The notes: generated by a model not told the origin, from the letters alone. Counted from the stretch's first letter, positions 53,463-62,595 are shown. The stretch: DNA of 64,000 nt from RPQJ01 sp044226195 (GCA_044226195.1 JBGAHO010000016.1:10612-74611), one strand, 5' to 3'. Program-made: numbers and translations.

Positions 53463-54745
53463 CCCTCCTCCCTCGCGTCCGCGCGCTCCAGCAGTCCGGC
53501 CCGCTCGAGGGCCGCCGCGGCTTCGCGGATGATATCGAACCGCAGTCCGCTGCGGCGGGCGACGTCCAGCAGGCTCCGGCTCCCGTCGGACTGGTTGAGC
53601 ACCCAGAGCATCGCGTGCTCGCGCTCGGCCGGGCTGCGGCCGCCCACCGACCCGTAGAGTCCGCGCTTGCCGAGCCGCGGCTCGCCGTGGGGACTGAGGT
53701 TGAGGTAGCGGCCGTCGTGCTCGAGGACCTCGACGAACCGGCGACACGCCTCGAGGCTGCCTGACAGCGACTCGGGACGGATGAACGCCAGATCGTCCGC
53801 CGACGTGTGGTACTCCGGATAGGTGCCGTTGTACGAACGTGTCAGCCTGCCCACCGGCAGATTGAAGCCCGGCGAACAGAGCTGCCGCTCGTCGTAGCCG
53901 TACGGCGAGAACGGCACCGTGCGTCCGCCGCCCGCACCCTGCTCGACCACGTACCGGCCCACCTCGTCCGTCCAGGTGTTCTCGTCGCGGGACGCCTTGT
54001 ACGTCAGGCCACCCGCGTCGCCGAGCAGGCCGAGCACCAGGCCGGCCTTCACGCGGTGCAGGTCCGGCCGGTTCGCGTGCAACCAGCACAGCGACCCGAT
54101 CGTGCCGGGCGCGAAGACGAACCGGTACGTGTAGTGACGCGACTCGCCCGCGATCCACTCGGCCAGCGCGGTCGCCACCGCCATGCCGGACGTGTTGTCG
54201 TTGGCCAGCGACGGATGACAGACGTGCGTGAAGAACAGCACCTCGTCGCGGCTGCGGCCGGGCAGCACGCACTCGCCATAGGTCAGCGAGCCCGGTGCCA
54301 GCGAGGTGCGCACCTCGACGCGGTAGTCGCCTTCGGGCAGCGACTCGCGCACGGCGTGAGGCAGGCAGAAGCCCCAGTCACGGCGGTAATAGCTGGTGCG
54401 GTACGGGATCCACTGCGGGTGGTCTGGCAGCGAGTGCAGCTTCGCTTCCAGTTCGCCGCGGGCGAGCGTCCGGTCCACCGGCTCGGAGTAACTGACGAGG
54501 TGCAGGTTGTGGCACTGGAAGTCGACGACGCGCTCGCCGTGCGGTCCGTAGACTGCGGCATCCTCGACGTTCCACTCGAGCGGCACCTCCCAGTCGAACA
54601 CCGCCGTGCCACTCGGGACTTCCCTCAGCTGCAGCGGGATGCGCTCACCGAGGATGGCGAGGCTGCGCCGGACGCCGTCTCCCGTGATGCTGCGGCAGAT
54701 CGGATAGAGCCGCGCCGCGAGCGCGTGCAGGTCCTGGCCGTTCAC
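53459..54745 (-). CDS. DUF4910 aminopeptidase-like protein
   Basis: A 428-residue protein of the DUF4910/M28-like group seen in polysaccharide clusters. After a DUF2172-like N-terminal beta domain (about 40-125) come probable metal residues THVCHPSLANDNTSGMA, the DERQLCSPGF run and EYHTSADDL. The C-terminus (about 365-428) is a winged helix (LLDVARRSGLRFDIIREAAAALERAGLLE in part). The true reaction is unknown; hydrolysis of an amide on a sugar or aglycone is plausible. The GTG at 54745 overlaps the RmlC-like stop (GTGA) and its own stop overlaps the next ATG. Confidence 0.82.
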   Translation of the reverse strand: MNGQDLHALAARLYPICRSITGDGVRRSLAILGERIPLQLREVPSGTAVFDWEVPLEWNVEDAAVYGPHGERVVDFQCHNLHLVSYSEPVDRTLARGELEAKLHSLPDHPQWIPYRTSYYRRDWGFCLPHAVRESLPEGDYRVEVRTSLAPGSLTYGECVLPGRSRDEVLFFTHVCHPSLANDNTSGMAVATALAEWIAGESRHYTYRFVFAPGTIGSLCWLHANRPDLHRVKAGLVLGLLGDAGGLTYKASRDENTWTDEVGRYVVEQGAGGGRTVPFSPYGYDERQLCSPGFNLPVGRLTRSYNGTYPEYHTSADDLAFIRPESLSGSLEACRRFVEVLEHDGRYLNLSPHGEPRLGKRGLYGSVGGRSPAEREHAMLWVLNQSDGSRSLLDVARRSGLRFDIIREAAAALERAGLLERADAREEG

Positions 54746-55311
54746 GACGGTCCCCCGCCGGAACGGGCTTCGTGTCGCGCACGATCGAAATCCGGATACG
54801 TCGCGTCCCGCTCCGAGATCGTCAACCGACCCGCGTCCGGCCACTCGATGGCGAACGCCGGATCGTTCCAGCGCACGCCGTCGGCCAGTGACGGGGCGTA
54901 GACGTCGGTCATCTGGTACAGCACTTCGGAGTCGTCGGCCAGCGTGAGGAAGCCGTGCGCCACGCCGTGCGGGATGAATACCGCGGAGCGATTGCGCTCA
55001 TCGAGCGTCACCGCGGCGTGCCGCAGGTAACTGGGCGAACCGGGCCTCAGGTCGAGCAATACGTCGTGCACCGCGCCGCGGACACAGCGCACCAGCTTGT
55101 CCTCGCGCGACGGCGCGCGCTGGAAGTGCATCCCGCGCAGCGTGCCACGCCGGGCGTTGTAGGAAATGCTCGACTGGACGAACTGCGTGGGCAGGCCGAC
55201 CGCGCTGAACTCGTCGCGGCAGTAGACCCGTGCGAAAAAGCCGCGCTCGTCGGCATGCGGCTCGATCTCGACGACCGAGGCGCCCGCGATGCTGAGCGGC
55301 CGGAATTTCAT
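54742..55311 (-). CDS. rfbC: dTDP-4-dehydrorhamnose 3,5-epimerase-like cupin
   Basis: A 189-residue RmlC-family cupin: ERGFFARVYCRDEF, catalytic His in LRGMHFQ, FIPHGVAHGFLTL and Tyr in VLYQMTDVYAP. Such enzymes epimerise 4-keto sugar nucleotides at C3 and/or C5. No rmlA/B/D genes are nearby, so it probably acts on a CDP- or other NDP-4-keto sugar rather than in dTDP-rhamnose synthesis. One base separates it from the epimerase gene, and it overlaps the DUF4910 GTG. Confidence 0.9.
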   Translation of the reverse strand: MKFRPLSIAGASVVEIEPHADERGFFARVYCRDEFSAVGLPTQFVQSSISYNARRGTLRGMHFQRAPSREDKLVRCVRGAVHDVLLDLRPGSPSYLRHAAVTLDERNRSAVFIPHGVAHGFLTLADDSEVLYQMTDVYAPSLADGVRWNDPAFAIEWPDAGRLTISERDATYPDFDRARHEARSGGGPS

Positions 55312-55312
55312 G

Positions 55313-56344
55313 TCAGCGCCAGAAGAACTCGTCGTCGATCTGGCCGGTGCCCTGCAGGTACTTGATCTGCTTCAGGCGCGTGAACGCCCGGAACTGGTAG
55401 GTGTCGGCCGGCATCTGGATGCGCTCGAAGATCTCACGCAGCTGCCGCGCCCCGTCGCGCGCGGTGTACTGGCACTGGAACCCCGGCAGCTCGGAGTGAA
55501 TGCGATCGAAGTTGACCCGGTAGCTGCGGTTGTCACCGCTCGGCGGCCCGACGCTCACCTCGCAGCCCGGGAACTCGTCGGCGACGATCTGCGCGATCTC
55601 GCGGATCCGGTAGTTGTCCGAGTTGCGGCCGACGTTGAAGACCTTGCCGCGCACCGCATCCTCGGGCGCCACGAGCGCGCGGTAAATGGCCTCGCAGATG
55701 TCCTCGACGTGCACCACCGGCCGCCACGGGCTGCCGTCGCTGATCATCGCGATCTTGCGGGTCGTCCACGCCAGCGCCGAGAGGTCGTTGATCACGATGT
55801 CGAAGCGCATGCGCGGCGACGGTCCGTAGGCCGTCGCGTTGCGCAGGAAGACGGGGCAGAAGTCCTTCCCCGCCATCGCACCGACGTCCCGCTCGACCAG
55901 CACCTTGCACTCGGCGTAGGCCGTCTGCGGATTGGTGGGCGAGGTCTCGTCGAGGAAGTCACCGGTGCCGGCGCCGTACACGCTGCACGACGAGGTGTAG
56001 ACGAACCGGCGGATGCCCGCGGCCTGCGCGGACTCCGCGAGGGCCACCGATCCCCGGTGGTTGATCTTGTGCGTGATCTCGGGCTTGTTCTGGCCCAGCG
56101 GATCGTTCGACAGCTCGGCGAGGTGAGCGACGGCGTCGCAGCCCGCCAGGTCGGCCGGGGTCACGAGGCGCAGGTCCTTGTTGAGCGTCTGCGGCGACCG
56201 CGCGAGGTGCCGGTTGTCGCTGTAGAGCCAGCCGTCGCGGTAGTACCCCGTGTCGAGGCCGAGGACCTCGATCCCCCGCTCCATGAGGTAAGGCGCGAGC
56301 ACTGCGCCGATGTAGCCGTTCACACCCGTCACGAAGACTTTCAT
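55313..56344 (-). CDS. NAD-dependent sugar epimerase/dehydratase
   Basis: A 343-residue extended SDR: NAD motif VTGVNGYIGAVLA, Ser region YTSSCSVYGAG, catalytic Tyr-x-x-x-Lys in YAECK and RPVVHVEDICEAI. The LNKDLRLV/LAELSNDPLGQN stretch is typical of a branch found beside nucleotidyltransferases in glycan clusters; the exact reaction is unknown. First gene of the six-gene operon; TAGAAT at 56394-56399 is a likely -10. The ATG at 56344 fits the Rossmann start. Confidence 0.87.
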   Translation of the reverse strand: MKVFVTGVNGYIGAVLAPYLMERGIEVLGLDTGYYRDGWLYSDNRHLARSPQTLNKDLRLVTPADLAGCDAVAHLAELSNDPLGQNKPEITHKINHRGSVALAESAQAAGIRRFVYTSSCSVYGAGTGDFLDETSPTNPQTAYAECKVLVERDVGAMAGKDFCPVFLRNATAYGPSPRMRFDIVINDLSALAWTTRKIAMISDGSPWRPVVHVEDICEAIYRALVAPEDAVRGKVFNVGRNSDNYRIREIAQIVADEFPGCEVSVGPPSGDNRSYRVNFDRIHSELPGFQCQYTARDGARQLREIFERIQMPADTYQFRAFTRLKQIKYLQGTGQIDDEFFWR

Positions 56345-56443
56345 GGTTCCGTCCCAACCGTGTCCGTGCCCACCTGGCACGCCCAATCCCGACATTCTAG
56401 GCGAACCGCCCCGCTGAACTTCGACCGGCCTCTAGCTTTTGCC

Positions 56444-56472
56444 TTCGCAGGGCACCCGGCATCCCCTATGAT
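56444..56472 (+). promoter_or_regulatory. Possible promoter of the second DUF4038 hydrolase
   Basis: TTCGCA (56444-56449), 17 nt, TATGAT (56467-56472). The predicted transcript start would be about 2 nt before the ATG at 56481, so the message would be nearly leaderless, or the true start codon is further in. Confidence 0.35.
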
Positions 56473-56480
56473 CCCGACGG

Positions 56481-57872
56481 ATGGCCCGTGATTTCCGGCT
56501 TTTCGTGCGCCGCAGGGCGCTCCGCGCGTGGAGCGGGCTGCTGGCCGTTGTCACGGCCCTCGGCGCTGCATTCGGCCCGCCGGTCGCGCTGGGCGCGGAC
56601 CCGCCGGCACCGGTCCCGGCCGCGTCGCATGGCCCGGGTCAAGCGTTTCCCCTGCGCCTCGGGCCGGGCCGGCGCTACCTGGTGGACGCGGCCGGGCGCC
56701 CGTTCTTCATCAAGGCCGACGCGGCCTGGTCGCTGATCGCGCAGTTGCAGCGCCCCGACCTGGAGCGGTATCTGACAACCCGGCAGCGGCAGGGATACAA
56801 CGCCCTGCTGGTCGAACTCCAGGAACACAAGTTCTCGAGCCACGCGCCACTCAACGCGTACGGCATCGCTCCGTTCCTTCGTCCCGGGGATTTCACCGCA
56901 CCGAACGACGCGTACTTCGAGTACGCCGACGAGGTCATCCGGCGGGCCGCCGCCCACGGGATGCTGGTGATGCTGACGCCCGCGTACCTGGGCTACGACG
57001 GCGGCGACGAGGGCTGGTACGGTGATCTCAGCCGACTGACGTCGCCGCAGTTGCGTGAGTACGGTCGGTACGTCGCGCGGCGGCTCGGCGCGAACCCGAA
57101 CCTGCTCTGGGTCCACGGCGGCGATTACCTGCCGCCCAACCGCAGCGTCGTGCGTGAGGTGGCCGAGGGCATCCGCGAGGTTGCCGGACCCGGCCTGCAC
57201 ACCTTCCACGGTTCGCGGGGGCATTCGGCGCTCGGCTTCCTGGGTCCGGGCGAGCCGTGGCTCAACGTGAACACGATCTACACCACCGAGCACGACGTCA
57301 TCGCCAGGGCACGCGCGGAGTACGCGCGCAGCACGATGCCGTTCTTCCTGGTCGAGGCACGCTACGAGAACGAGAAAGGGGCCGGCGACGAGATCGTGCG
57401 GCGACAGGCCTACCAGGCCCTGCTCAGCGGCGCCTGTGGCCACACCATGGGCAACAAGCCCGTGTGGGATTTCAGTTCGGGCTGGCAGGCCGCGCTCGAC
57501 AGCCCAGGTGCACGTTCGATGCAGCAGTTCCACCGGCTCCTCGACACGCTCCCGTGGTGGACGCTCGCACCCGACCTCGATCACCGCGTGCTCGTGGCCG
57601 GCGCGGGATCCGGCACCGAGGCCGTCGCGGCCGCCGATCCGGCGGGCGCGCTCGCGCTGGTCTACGTCCCCACCCTGCGGGCCGTGACCGTCGATCTGCG
57701 GCGCCTGCGCGGACCGCAGGTCGACGTGCGCTGGTTCGACCCGGTCAATGGCCGCGAACGTGCCGTTGCAGGCTTACCCGTCTCGCGCGACGGACTGCGC
57801 GTCTTCTCGCCCGACGGCGCCAATGCAGCGGGGGCGGAAGACTGGGTCCTGGTCCTGCGCTCGACGCGATGA
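56481..57872 (+). CDS. Exported DUF4038/GH140-like glycoside hydrolase
   Basis: A 463-residue exported protein. A signal sequence (about 10-38, ending VALGA) precedes a DUF4038 (beta/alpha)8 barrel (about 55-360; PFFIKADAAWSL, YNALLVELQEHKFSS, NLLWVHGGDYLPP, MPFFLVEARYE, GNKPVWDFSSGWQ). An Ig-like 'collagen-binding' C-terminal domain follows (about 375-463; VDVRWFDPVNGRERAV, DWVLVL). GH140 members cleave apiose-containing chains, but specificity here is unknown. It is an intact paralogue of the broken gene at 45241-49696. Divergent from the six-gene operon and before the glycosyltransferase. Confidence 0.86.
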   Translation: MARDFRLFVRRRALRAWSGLLAVVTALGAAFGPPVALGADPPAPVPAASHGPGQAFPLRLGPGRRYLVDAAGRPFFIKADAAWSLIAQLQRPDLERYLTTRQRQGYNALLVELQEHKFSSHAPLNAYGIAPFLRPGDFTAPNDAYFEYADEVIRRAAAHGMLVMLTPAYLGYDGGDEGWYGDLSRLTSPQLREYGRYVARRLGANPNLLWVHGGDYLPPNRSVVREVAEGIREVAGPGLHTFHGSRGHSALGFLGPGEPWLNVNTIYTTEHDVIARARAEYARSTMPFFLVEARYENEKGAGDEIVRRQAYQALLSGACGHTMGNKPVWDFSSGWQAALDSPGARSMQQFHRLLDTLPWWTLAPDLDHRVLVAGAGSGTEAVAAADPAGALALVYVPTLRAVTVDLRRLRGPQVDVRWFDPVNGRERAVAGLPVSRDGLRVFSPDGANAAGAEDWVLVLRSTR

Positions 57873-57986
57873 GGCCGCATCGCCCGATTGACGCGCGTCT
57901 CGATCCACCCGCCCGTTCCTTGACTTGGCAGGACCGGATTGCCAAGAGTACGTCGTGAACGAGACAGGTGCCCCACGGAGTCCGCG

Positions 57987-59147
57987 ATGAATCCCTCGGT
58001 CGGCGTGATCGCCGTGGTCCCCGACGCCTGGACCGACATCTGCATGCCGCGGCACCAGGTCGTCGGCCGCCTGCCAAAGTACTACCCGACGGTCTGGATC
58101 GAGCCGGCCGACAACTGGCGCGAATACGTCCTGCCCGCCGGCCGGCACTTCCTGCAGGGCGATCGCTGGAGCGAGCCGGTGGCCGGCATGGACGTGCTCA
58201 CGCCCGGCCTGCGTCATCCGCTGTTCTTCCGGCCGGCCGCGCTCTTTCGCGCGACGTTCCGTTCGCGGCTTGCGGCCGCTCGCCGCCGACTGCTGCAGCG
58301 GGGCGTGAAGCAGGTCGTGCTTTATCTCTGGCGCGACGAGTTCGCCGATGCGCTCGATCTCGTCCCACACGATTTCAGCTGCTACCACATCGACGACGAA
58401 TACACGTTTTCCGAGACCGACCTGCCGAATTCACCGCGCGAGTTGCGCCTGATCGAGCGGGTCGACCAGCTGATCGTCCACTCGCCGGCTCTGTGGCGCA
58501 AGAAAGGCGGCATCAATCCCCGGACCGCCTTCATCCCGAACGGCGTGGACTATGCCTCCTTCGCCGATCCCCGGCCGGAACCGGCCGACCTCGCGCAGAT
58601 TCCCCACCCCCGCATGGGGTACGCGGGCGTGATCAAGAAGCAGCTCGACCTGCAGCTGCTGATCGAGCTCGCGCAGGCCCGGCCGCATTACTCGCTCGTG
58701 ATGGTCGGGCCGGTGATGAATGTCTCCGGCAAGGAGCGCCTGCTGGAGCAGCTGCGCGCCCTGCCGAACGTGCATTTCCTGGGGGAGAAGCGGCCGGATG
58801 AACTCGGCGCGTACATGCAGCACTTCGACGTCTGCCTGATGTGCTACGAGGTCAACGAGTACACGCGCTACATCTATCCGCTCAAGATGCACGAGTACCT
58901 CGCCAGCGGCCGACCGGCGGTGTCCTCGCCGATCGACGCAGTCGTGCCGCACGCGGATTTCGTCACCCTGGCCGAAGGTACGGACCAGTGGCTGCGCGCC
59001 ATCGACGCTGGTATCGGGGCCGATGCGCAATCCGAGGCGCAGCGCAAGATCCGCCAGGCCCACGCCCACGAGCATGACTGGAACGTGCTGGTGGAGAAAG
59101 TCGCGCAACTGTTCGATGCGGGGCTGGCGCAGGCGCCCGCGCGCTGA
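57987..59147 (+). CDS. Glycosyltransferase (GT-B fold, family 4-like)
   Basis: A 386-residue cytoplasmic glycosyltransferase. The C-terminal nucleotide-sugar half shows FIPNGVDYASF, MGYAGVIKKQLD, VHFLGEKRPDELGAYMQHFDV and the E-x7-E-type region MHEYLASGRPAVSSP. The N-terminal acceptor domain has the YHIDDEYTFSE run. The ATG at 57987 follows GGAG. It is likely to add a sugar to the polymer made by this locus. A CGCCCGGA/TCCGGGCG hairpin (59152-59176) follows its stop. Confidence 0.88.
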   Translation: MNPSVGVIAVVPDAWTDICMPRHQVVGRLPKYYPTVWIEPADNWREYVLPAGRHFLQGDRWSEPVAGMDVLTPGLRHPLFFRPAALFRATFRSRLAAARRRLLQRGVKQVVLYLWRDEFADALDLVPHDFSCYHIDDEYTFSETDLPNSPRELRLIERVDQLIVHSPALWRKKGGINPRTAFIPNGVDYASFADPRPEPADLAQIPHPRMGYAGVIKKQLDLQLLIELAQARPHYSLVMVGPVMNVSGKERLLEQLRALPNVHFLGEKRPDELGAYMQHFDVCLMCYEVNEYTRYIYPLKMHEYLASGRPAVSSPIDAVVPHADFVTLAEGTDQWLRAIDAGIGADAQSEAQRKIRQAHAHEHDWNVLVEKVAQLFDAGLAQAPAR

Positions 59148-59151
59148 GTCA

Positions 59152-59176
59152 CGCCCGGAAGGCCCGAGTCCGGGCG
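59152..59176 (+). terminator. Hairpin after the glycosyltransferase gene
   Basis: An 8-bp perfect stem CGCCCGGA/TCCGGGCG with a 9-nt loop, 4 bp after the stop. There is no T-run, so termination may be partial. Confidence 0.35.
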
Positions 59177-59301
59177 GGCAGATGGGGCCGATGTGCCCGA
59201 TTAATGTGAGGAATGCGGCAAAATCGCGCGCCGACGCGTGGCAGAATGACGCTTCGAATCTGCGCCCAGGGCGCGCGACAGGACCCGATCAGGCCGATCC
59301 C

Positions 59302-60570
59302 ATGACCGCCTCCCACGCCACCGGCCCCGCCGGACACCACGATCCCCGCTGCCGCTTCTGCCAGGCCCCGCTCAGGACGACGTTCGTCGACCTCGGCATG
59401 TCGCCGCTCTGCCAGACGCACATCGAGCCGCACCAGCTCAACCTGATGGAACCGTTCTATCCACTGCACGCGTACGTCTGCGGTGAGTGCTTCCTGGTGC
59501 AGCTCGAGGAGTTCGTGGCGCCGGACGCCATCTTCTCCGAATACGCCTACCTATCGTCCTACTCCGACAGCTGGGTCGAGCATGCGCGCCGCTACACGGT
59601 CGCCATGCGCGAGCGCTTCGGCCTCGGGCCGCAGAGCCTCGTGACCGAGATCGCGAGCAACGACGGTTACCTGCTGCAGCACTTCGTCGCCGCCGGCGTG
59701 CCGGTGCTCGGCGTCGAGCCGGCCGCCAATGTAGCGAAGATCGCCGAGGGCAAGGGCATCCGCTCGACCGTGCGGTTCTTCGGCCGGCAGAGCGCCCGCG
59801 AGATCCTGCGCGAGTTCGGGGCACCCGACCTCCTGCTCGGCAACAACGTGCTCGCGCACGTGCCCGACATCAACGACTTCGTCGGCGGCATGAAGATCCT
59901 GCTCAAGGCGGGCGGCGTCATCACGATGGAATTCCCGCACCTGCTGCAGCTGATGCGACAGAACCAGTTCGACACGATCTACCACGAGCACTTCAGCTAC
60001 CTGGCGTTCTTCGTGGTCGAGAAGATCTTCGCGCATCACGGCCTGCGCCTGTTCGACGTCGAGGAACTGCCGACGCACGGCGGGTCGCTGCGCATCTTCG
60101 GCTGTCATGCGGACGATGCGTCGCACCCCACGCTGCCCGCCGTCGGCGAGCTGCGCCAGCGCGAGCACGCCGCCGGGCTCGCCGACCTGAAGACCTACGA
60201 AGGCTTCGGCGAACAGGTCCGTGAAACCAAGCGGCGCATCCTCGAATTCCTGATCGGCGCCAAGCGGGCCGGCAAGAAGATCGTCGGCTACGGTGCCCCG
60301 GGCAAGGGCAACACCCTGCTCAACTATTGCGGTATCCGCACGGACTTCCTCGACTTCACGGTCGACCGCAACCCGCTCAAGCAGGGTCGCTACACGCCCG
60401 GCACCCACATTCCGATCCTCGACCCGGAAGCGATCGAACGCGCGCGACCCGACTACGTGTTCATCCTGCCGTGGAACCTGAAGGACGAGATCGTCCAGAA
60501 ATCCGACTTCATCCGCGCCTGGGGCGGCAAGTTCGTCGTGCCGATTCCCACCATCCAGGTCATCGACTGA
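59302..60570 (+). CDS. Sugar C-methyltransferase (NovU/TylC3-like)
   Basis: A 422-residue SAM-dependent enzyme of the three-part sugar C-methyltransferase type: N-terminal zinc domain (CRFC at about 17-20 and CGEC near 60-63), class I methyltransferase core (VTEIASNDGYLLQHF, EFPHLLQLM, YHEHFSYL) and C-terminal domain (KIVGYGAPGKGNTLLNYCGI). Family members methylate a carbon of NDP-4-keto sugars, producing branched deoxysugars. This supports a branched or methylated residue in the product of the locus. The ATG at 59302 gives the zinc domain. Confidence 0.9.
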   Translation: MTASHATGPAGHHDPRCRFCQAPLRTTFVDLGMSPLCQTHIEPHQLNLMEPFYPLHAYVCGECFLVQLEEFVAPDAIFSEYAYLSSYSDSWVEHARRYTVAMRERFGLGPQSLVTEIASNDGYLLQHFVAAGVPVLGVEPAANVAKIAEGKGIRSTVRFFGRQSAREILREFGAPDLLLGNNVLAHVPDINDFVGGMKILLKAGGVITMEFPHLLQLMRQNQFDTIYHEHFSYLAFFVVEKIFAHHGLRLFDVEELPTHGGSLRIFGCHADDASHPTLPAVGELRQREHAAGLADLKTYEGFGEQVRETKRRILEFLIGAKRAGKKIVGYGAPGKGNTLLNYCGIRTDFLDFTVDRNPLKQGRYTPGTHIPILDPEAIERARPDYVFILPWNLKDEIVQKSDFIRAWGGKFVVPIPTIQVID

Positions 60571-60581
60571 CGCTCCAGCAC

Positions 60582-61388
60582 ATGCCGGACGCCCGCCAAC
60601 CGCCCTTCCGCAACCTGCGCAGACTCTGGGGCAGTCGCGAATTGCTGCTGCTGCTCAGCTGGCGCGAGATCAAGGTCCGCTACAAGCAGTCCGTGATGGG
60701 ACTCGCCTGGGCCATCCTGATGCCGGCCATCATCGTCGGCGCGGGCGTGCTGGTGCGGGTCGGCGCGGCGCAGCTCACCGGCGGTCACGTGACCGCGGAC
60801 GACATCGCCTCCGTGATGGTGCGCGCGGTGCCCTGGTCCTTCTTCGCAGGCGCCTTGCGCTTCGGCACCAACAGCCTCGTGGGCAACACCAGCCTCGTCA
60901 CCAAGATCGCGTTCCCGAAGGAGGTCTTCCCGATCTCGGCCGTGCTCTCGAACGGCTTCGACTTCCTGATCGCGGCCTCCGTCGTCATCATCGGACTGCT
61001 GCTGATGGGCTGGGTGCCGTCCCTCGAGGCGCTGTGGGCCCTGCCGCTGCTGGTCATGCTGGCGGTCTTCACCGCGGGCCTGACCATGCTGCTGTCGGCG
61101 CTGAACCTGTTCTACCGCGACGTGAAGTACCTGGTCGAGGTCGCGCTGACCTACGCCATCTTCGTCACGCCCGTGCTGTTCCCGGCCAGCATCGCTGGTC
61201 GCTGGCAGTCGATCGTGCTCCTGAACCCGATCGCCCCGATCCTCGAGGGCCTGTCGGACGCGCTGATCGGCCACCGCACGCCGCAACTGGGCTGGGTCGG
61301 CTACAGCGCCGCCGTCGCGGTAGCCACGGCGCTGTTCGGCTACACGGTGTTCAAGTGGCTGGAAACCCAGTTCGCCGAGCGCATATGA
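60582..61388 (+). CDS. wzm: Polysaccharide ABC exporter permease (Wzm type)
   Basis: A 268-residue ABC-2 permease with six membrane segments after an amphipathic N-terminus (LLLLLSWREIKVRYKQSVMGLAW, the family's SWREIxVRYKQ start). It includes FPKEVFPISAVLSNGFDFLIA and LNLFYRDVKYLVEV. With Wzt it would move a finished lipid-linked polymer across the inner membrane. It begins 11 bp after the methyltransferase and ends 10 bp before wzt. Confidence 0.9.
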   Translation: MPDARQPPFRNLRRLWGSRELLLLLSWREIKVRYKQSVMGLAWAILMPAIIVGAGVLVRVGAAQLTGGHVTADDIASVMVRAVPWSFFAGALRFGTNSLVGNTSLVTKIAFPKEVFPISAVLSNGFDFLIAASVVIIGLLLMGWVPSLEALWALPLLVMLAVFTAGLTMLLSALNLFYRDVKYLVEVALTYAIFVTPVLFPASIAGRWQSIVLLNPIAPILEGLSDALIGHRTPQLGWVGYSAAVAVATALFGYTVFKWLETQFAERI

Positions 61389-61398
61389 GTATCCGCCG

Positions 61399-62595
61399 AT
61401 GACCGGGAACGCCCTCGAACTGCACGGCATCTACAAGAAGTTCCGTCGCGGCGAGCGCCACGACTCTCTTCGCGACCTGCTGCCGGCGCTGGCACGGCGC
61501 GCGGTACGTGGCGTCACGCGGACCGCCCCGCTGCAGGAGCAGGAATTCTGGGCGCTGCAGGACATCAATTTCACCGTCGGCAAGGGCGAGGCCGTCGGCG
61601 TGATCGGCCACAACGGCGCCGGCAAGAGCACGATGCTCAAGCTGCTGAGTGGAATCCTGCAGCCGACGGCGGGACAGATCACCGTGCACGGACGTCTATC
61701 GGCACTCATCGAGGTCGGCGCCGGCTTCCACCAGGACCTCACGGGCCGCGAGAACGTCTACATGAACGGGGTCATCCTCGGCATGAGCCGTGCGGAGGTC
61801 CGGCGGAAGTTCGACGAGATCGTCGAGTTCTCGGGCCTGCAGGAGTTCATCGACACGCCGGTCAAGCGCTATTCGTCGGGCATGTATGCCCGCCTCGGAT
61901 TTTCCGTCGCGGCGCATCTCGAGCCCGACCTCCTGGTCGTCGACGAGGTGCTGAGCGTCGGCGACTTCGTCTTCCAGTCCAAGAGCATCGAGAAGATGCG
62001 GGCGGTCCGCCGCAGCGGCGCGACCGTCATCTTCGTCTCGCACAACCTGCGCGCGATGGCCGACCTCTGTGATCGCGCCCTGCTGCTCAACAAGGGCCAA
62101 TTGGTGGCGGACGGACCGAGTTCGAAGGTCATCCACACGTACATGGAGCAGGCGAGCACGTCGCGCGCCAACGCCGCAGACAAGGACATCCACATTGAAA
62201 GCGTGCGGGTTTTTGCCGCGGACGGCGAGCGCTTCGATTTCCAGTCCGGCGAAAAGGCCCGAGTGAAGGTCACGGTGCGGGCGACCCGCGCCGTCGCCCG
62301 CGCGTCCTGCATCCTGTACCTGCTCGACGACAACTACTACGAGATCTTCGAGGTCTCGTCCGAGCGCATGCTGGGATCGGCCCGCGACTTCCAGCCCGGC
62401 GATCGCGCGACCTACGTCTTCGATCTCGAGCTGAACGTCGGCTCGGGCAATTTCCAGCTCTGCGCCATGCTGTACCGCCACGACACCCAGACGATCTTCG
62501 ACAAGATCGAGCCCGCGGCGACGCTCATGATCACGAACCCGACGCACGTGCGCGGCATCGTCGACCTGCGGCCGCGGGTCAGCGTCAGCGAGTGA
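61399..62595 (+). CDS. wzt: Polysaccharide ABC exporter ATPase (Wzt type)
   Basis: A 398-residue ATPase: Walker A GHNGAGKST, Q-loop region, signature YSSGMYARLGF, Walker B LLVVDEVLSVGD and switch His in FVSHNL. After residue about 255 comes a Wzt C-terminal beta-sandwich (VFAADGERFDFQSGEKARVKV, YYEIFEVSSERML), which in O-antigen systems reads the modified non-reducing end of the polymer. Its presence fits a capped or methylated glycan. It overlaps the convergent flippase by 11 bp. Confidence 0.92.
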   Translation: MTGNALELHGIYKKFRRGERHDSLRDLLPALARRAVRGVTRTAPLQEQEFWALQDINFTVGKGEAVGVIGHNGAGKSTMLKLLSGILQPTAGQITVHGRLSALIEVGAGFHQDLTGRENVYMNGVILGMSRAEVRRKFDEIVEFSGLQEFIDTPVKRYSSGMYARLGFSVAAHLEPDLLVVDEVLSVGDFVFQSKSIEKMRAVRRSGATVIFVSHNLRAMADLCDRALLLNKGQLVADGPSSKVIHTYMEQASTSRANAADKDIHIESVRVFAADGERFDFQSGEKARVKVTVRATRAVARASCILYLLDDNYYEIFEVSSERMLGSARDFQPGDRATYVFDLELNVGSGNFQLCAMLYRHDTQTIFDKIEPAATLMITNPTHVRGIVDLRPRVSVSE

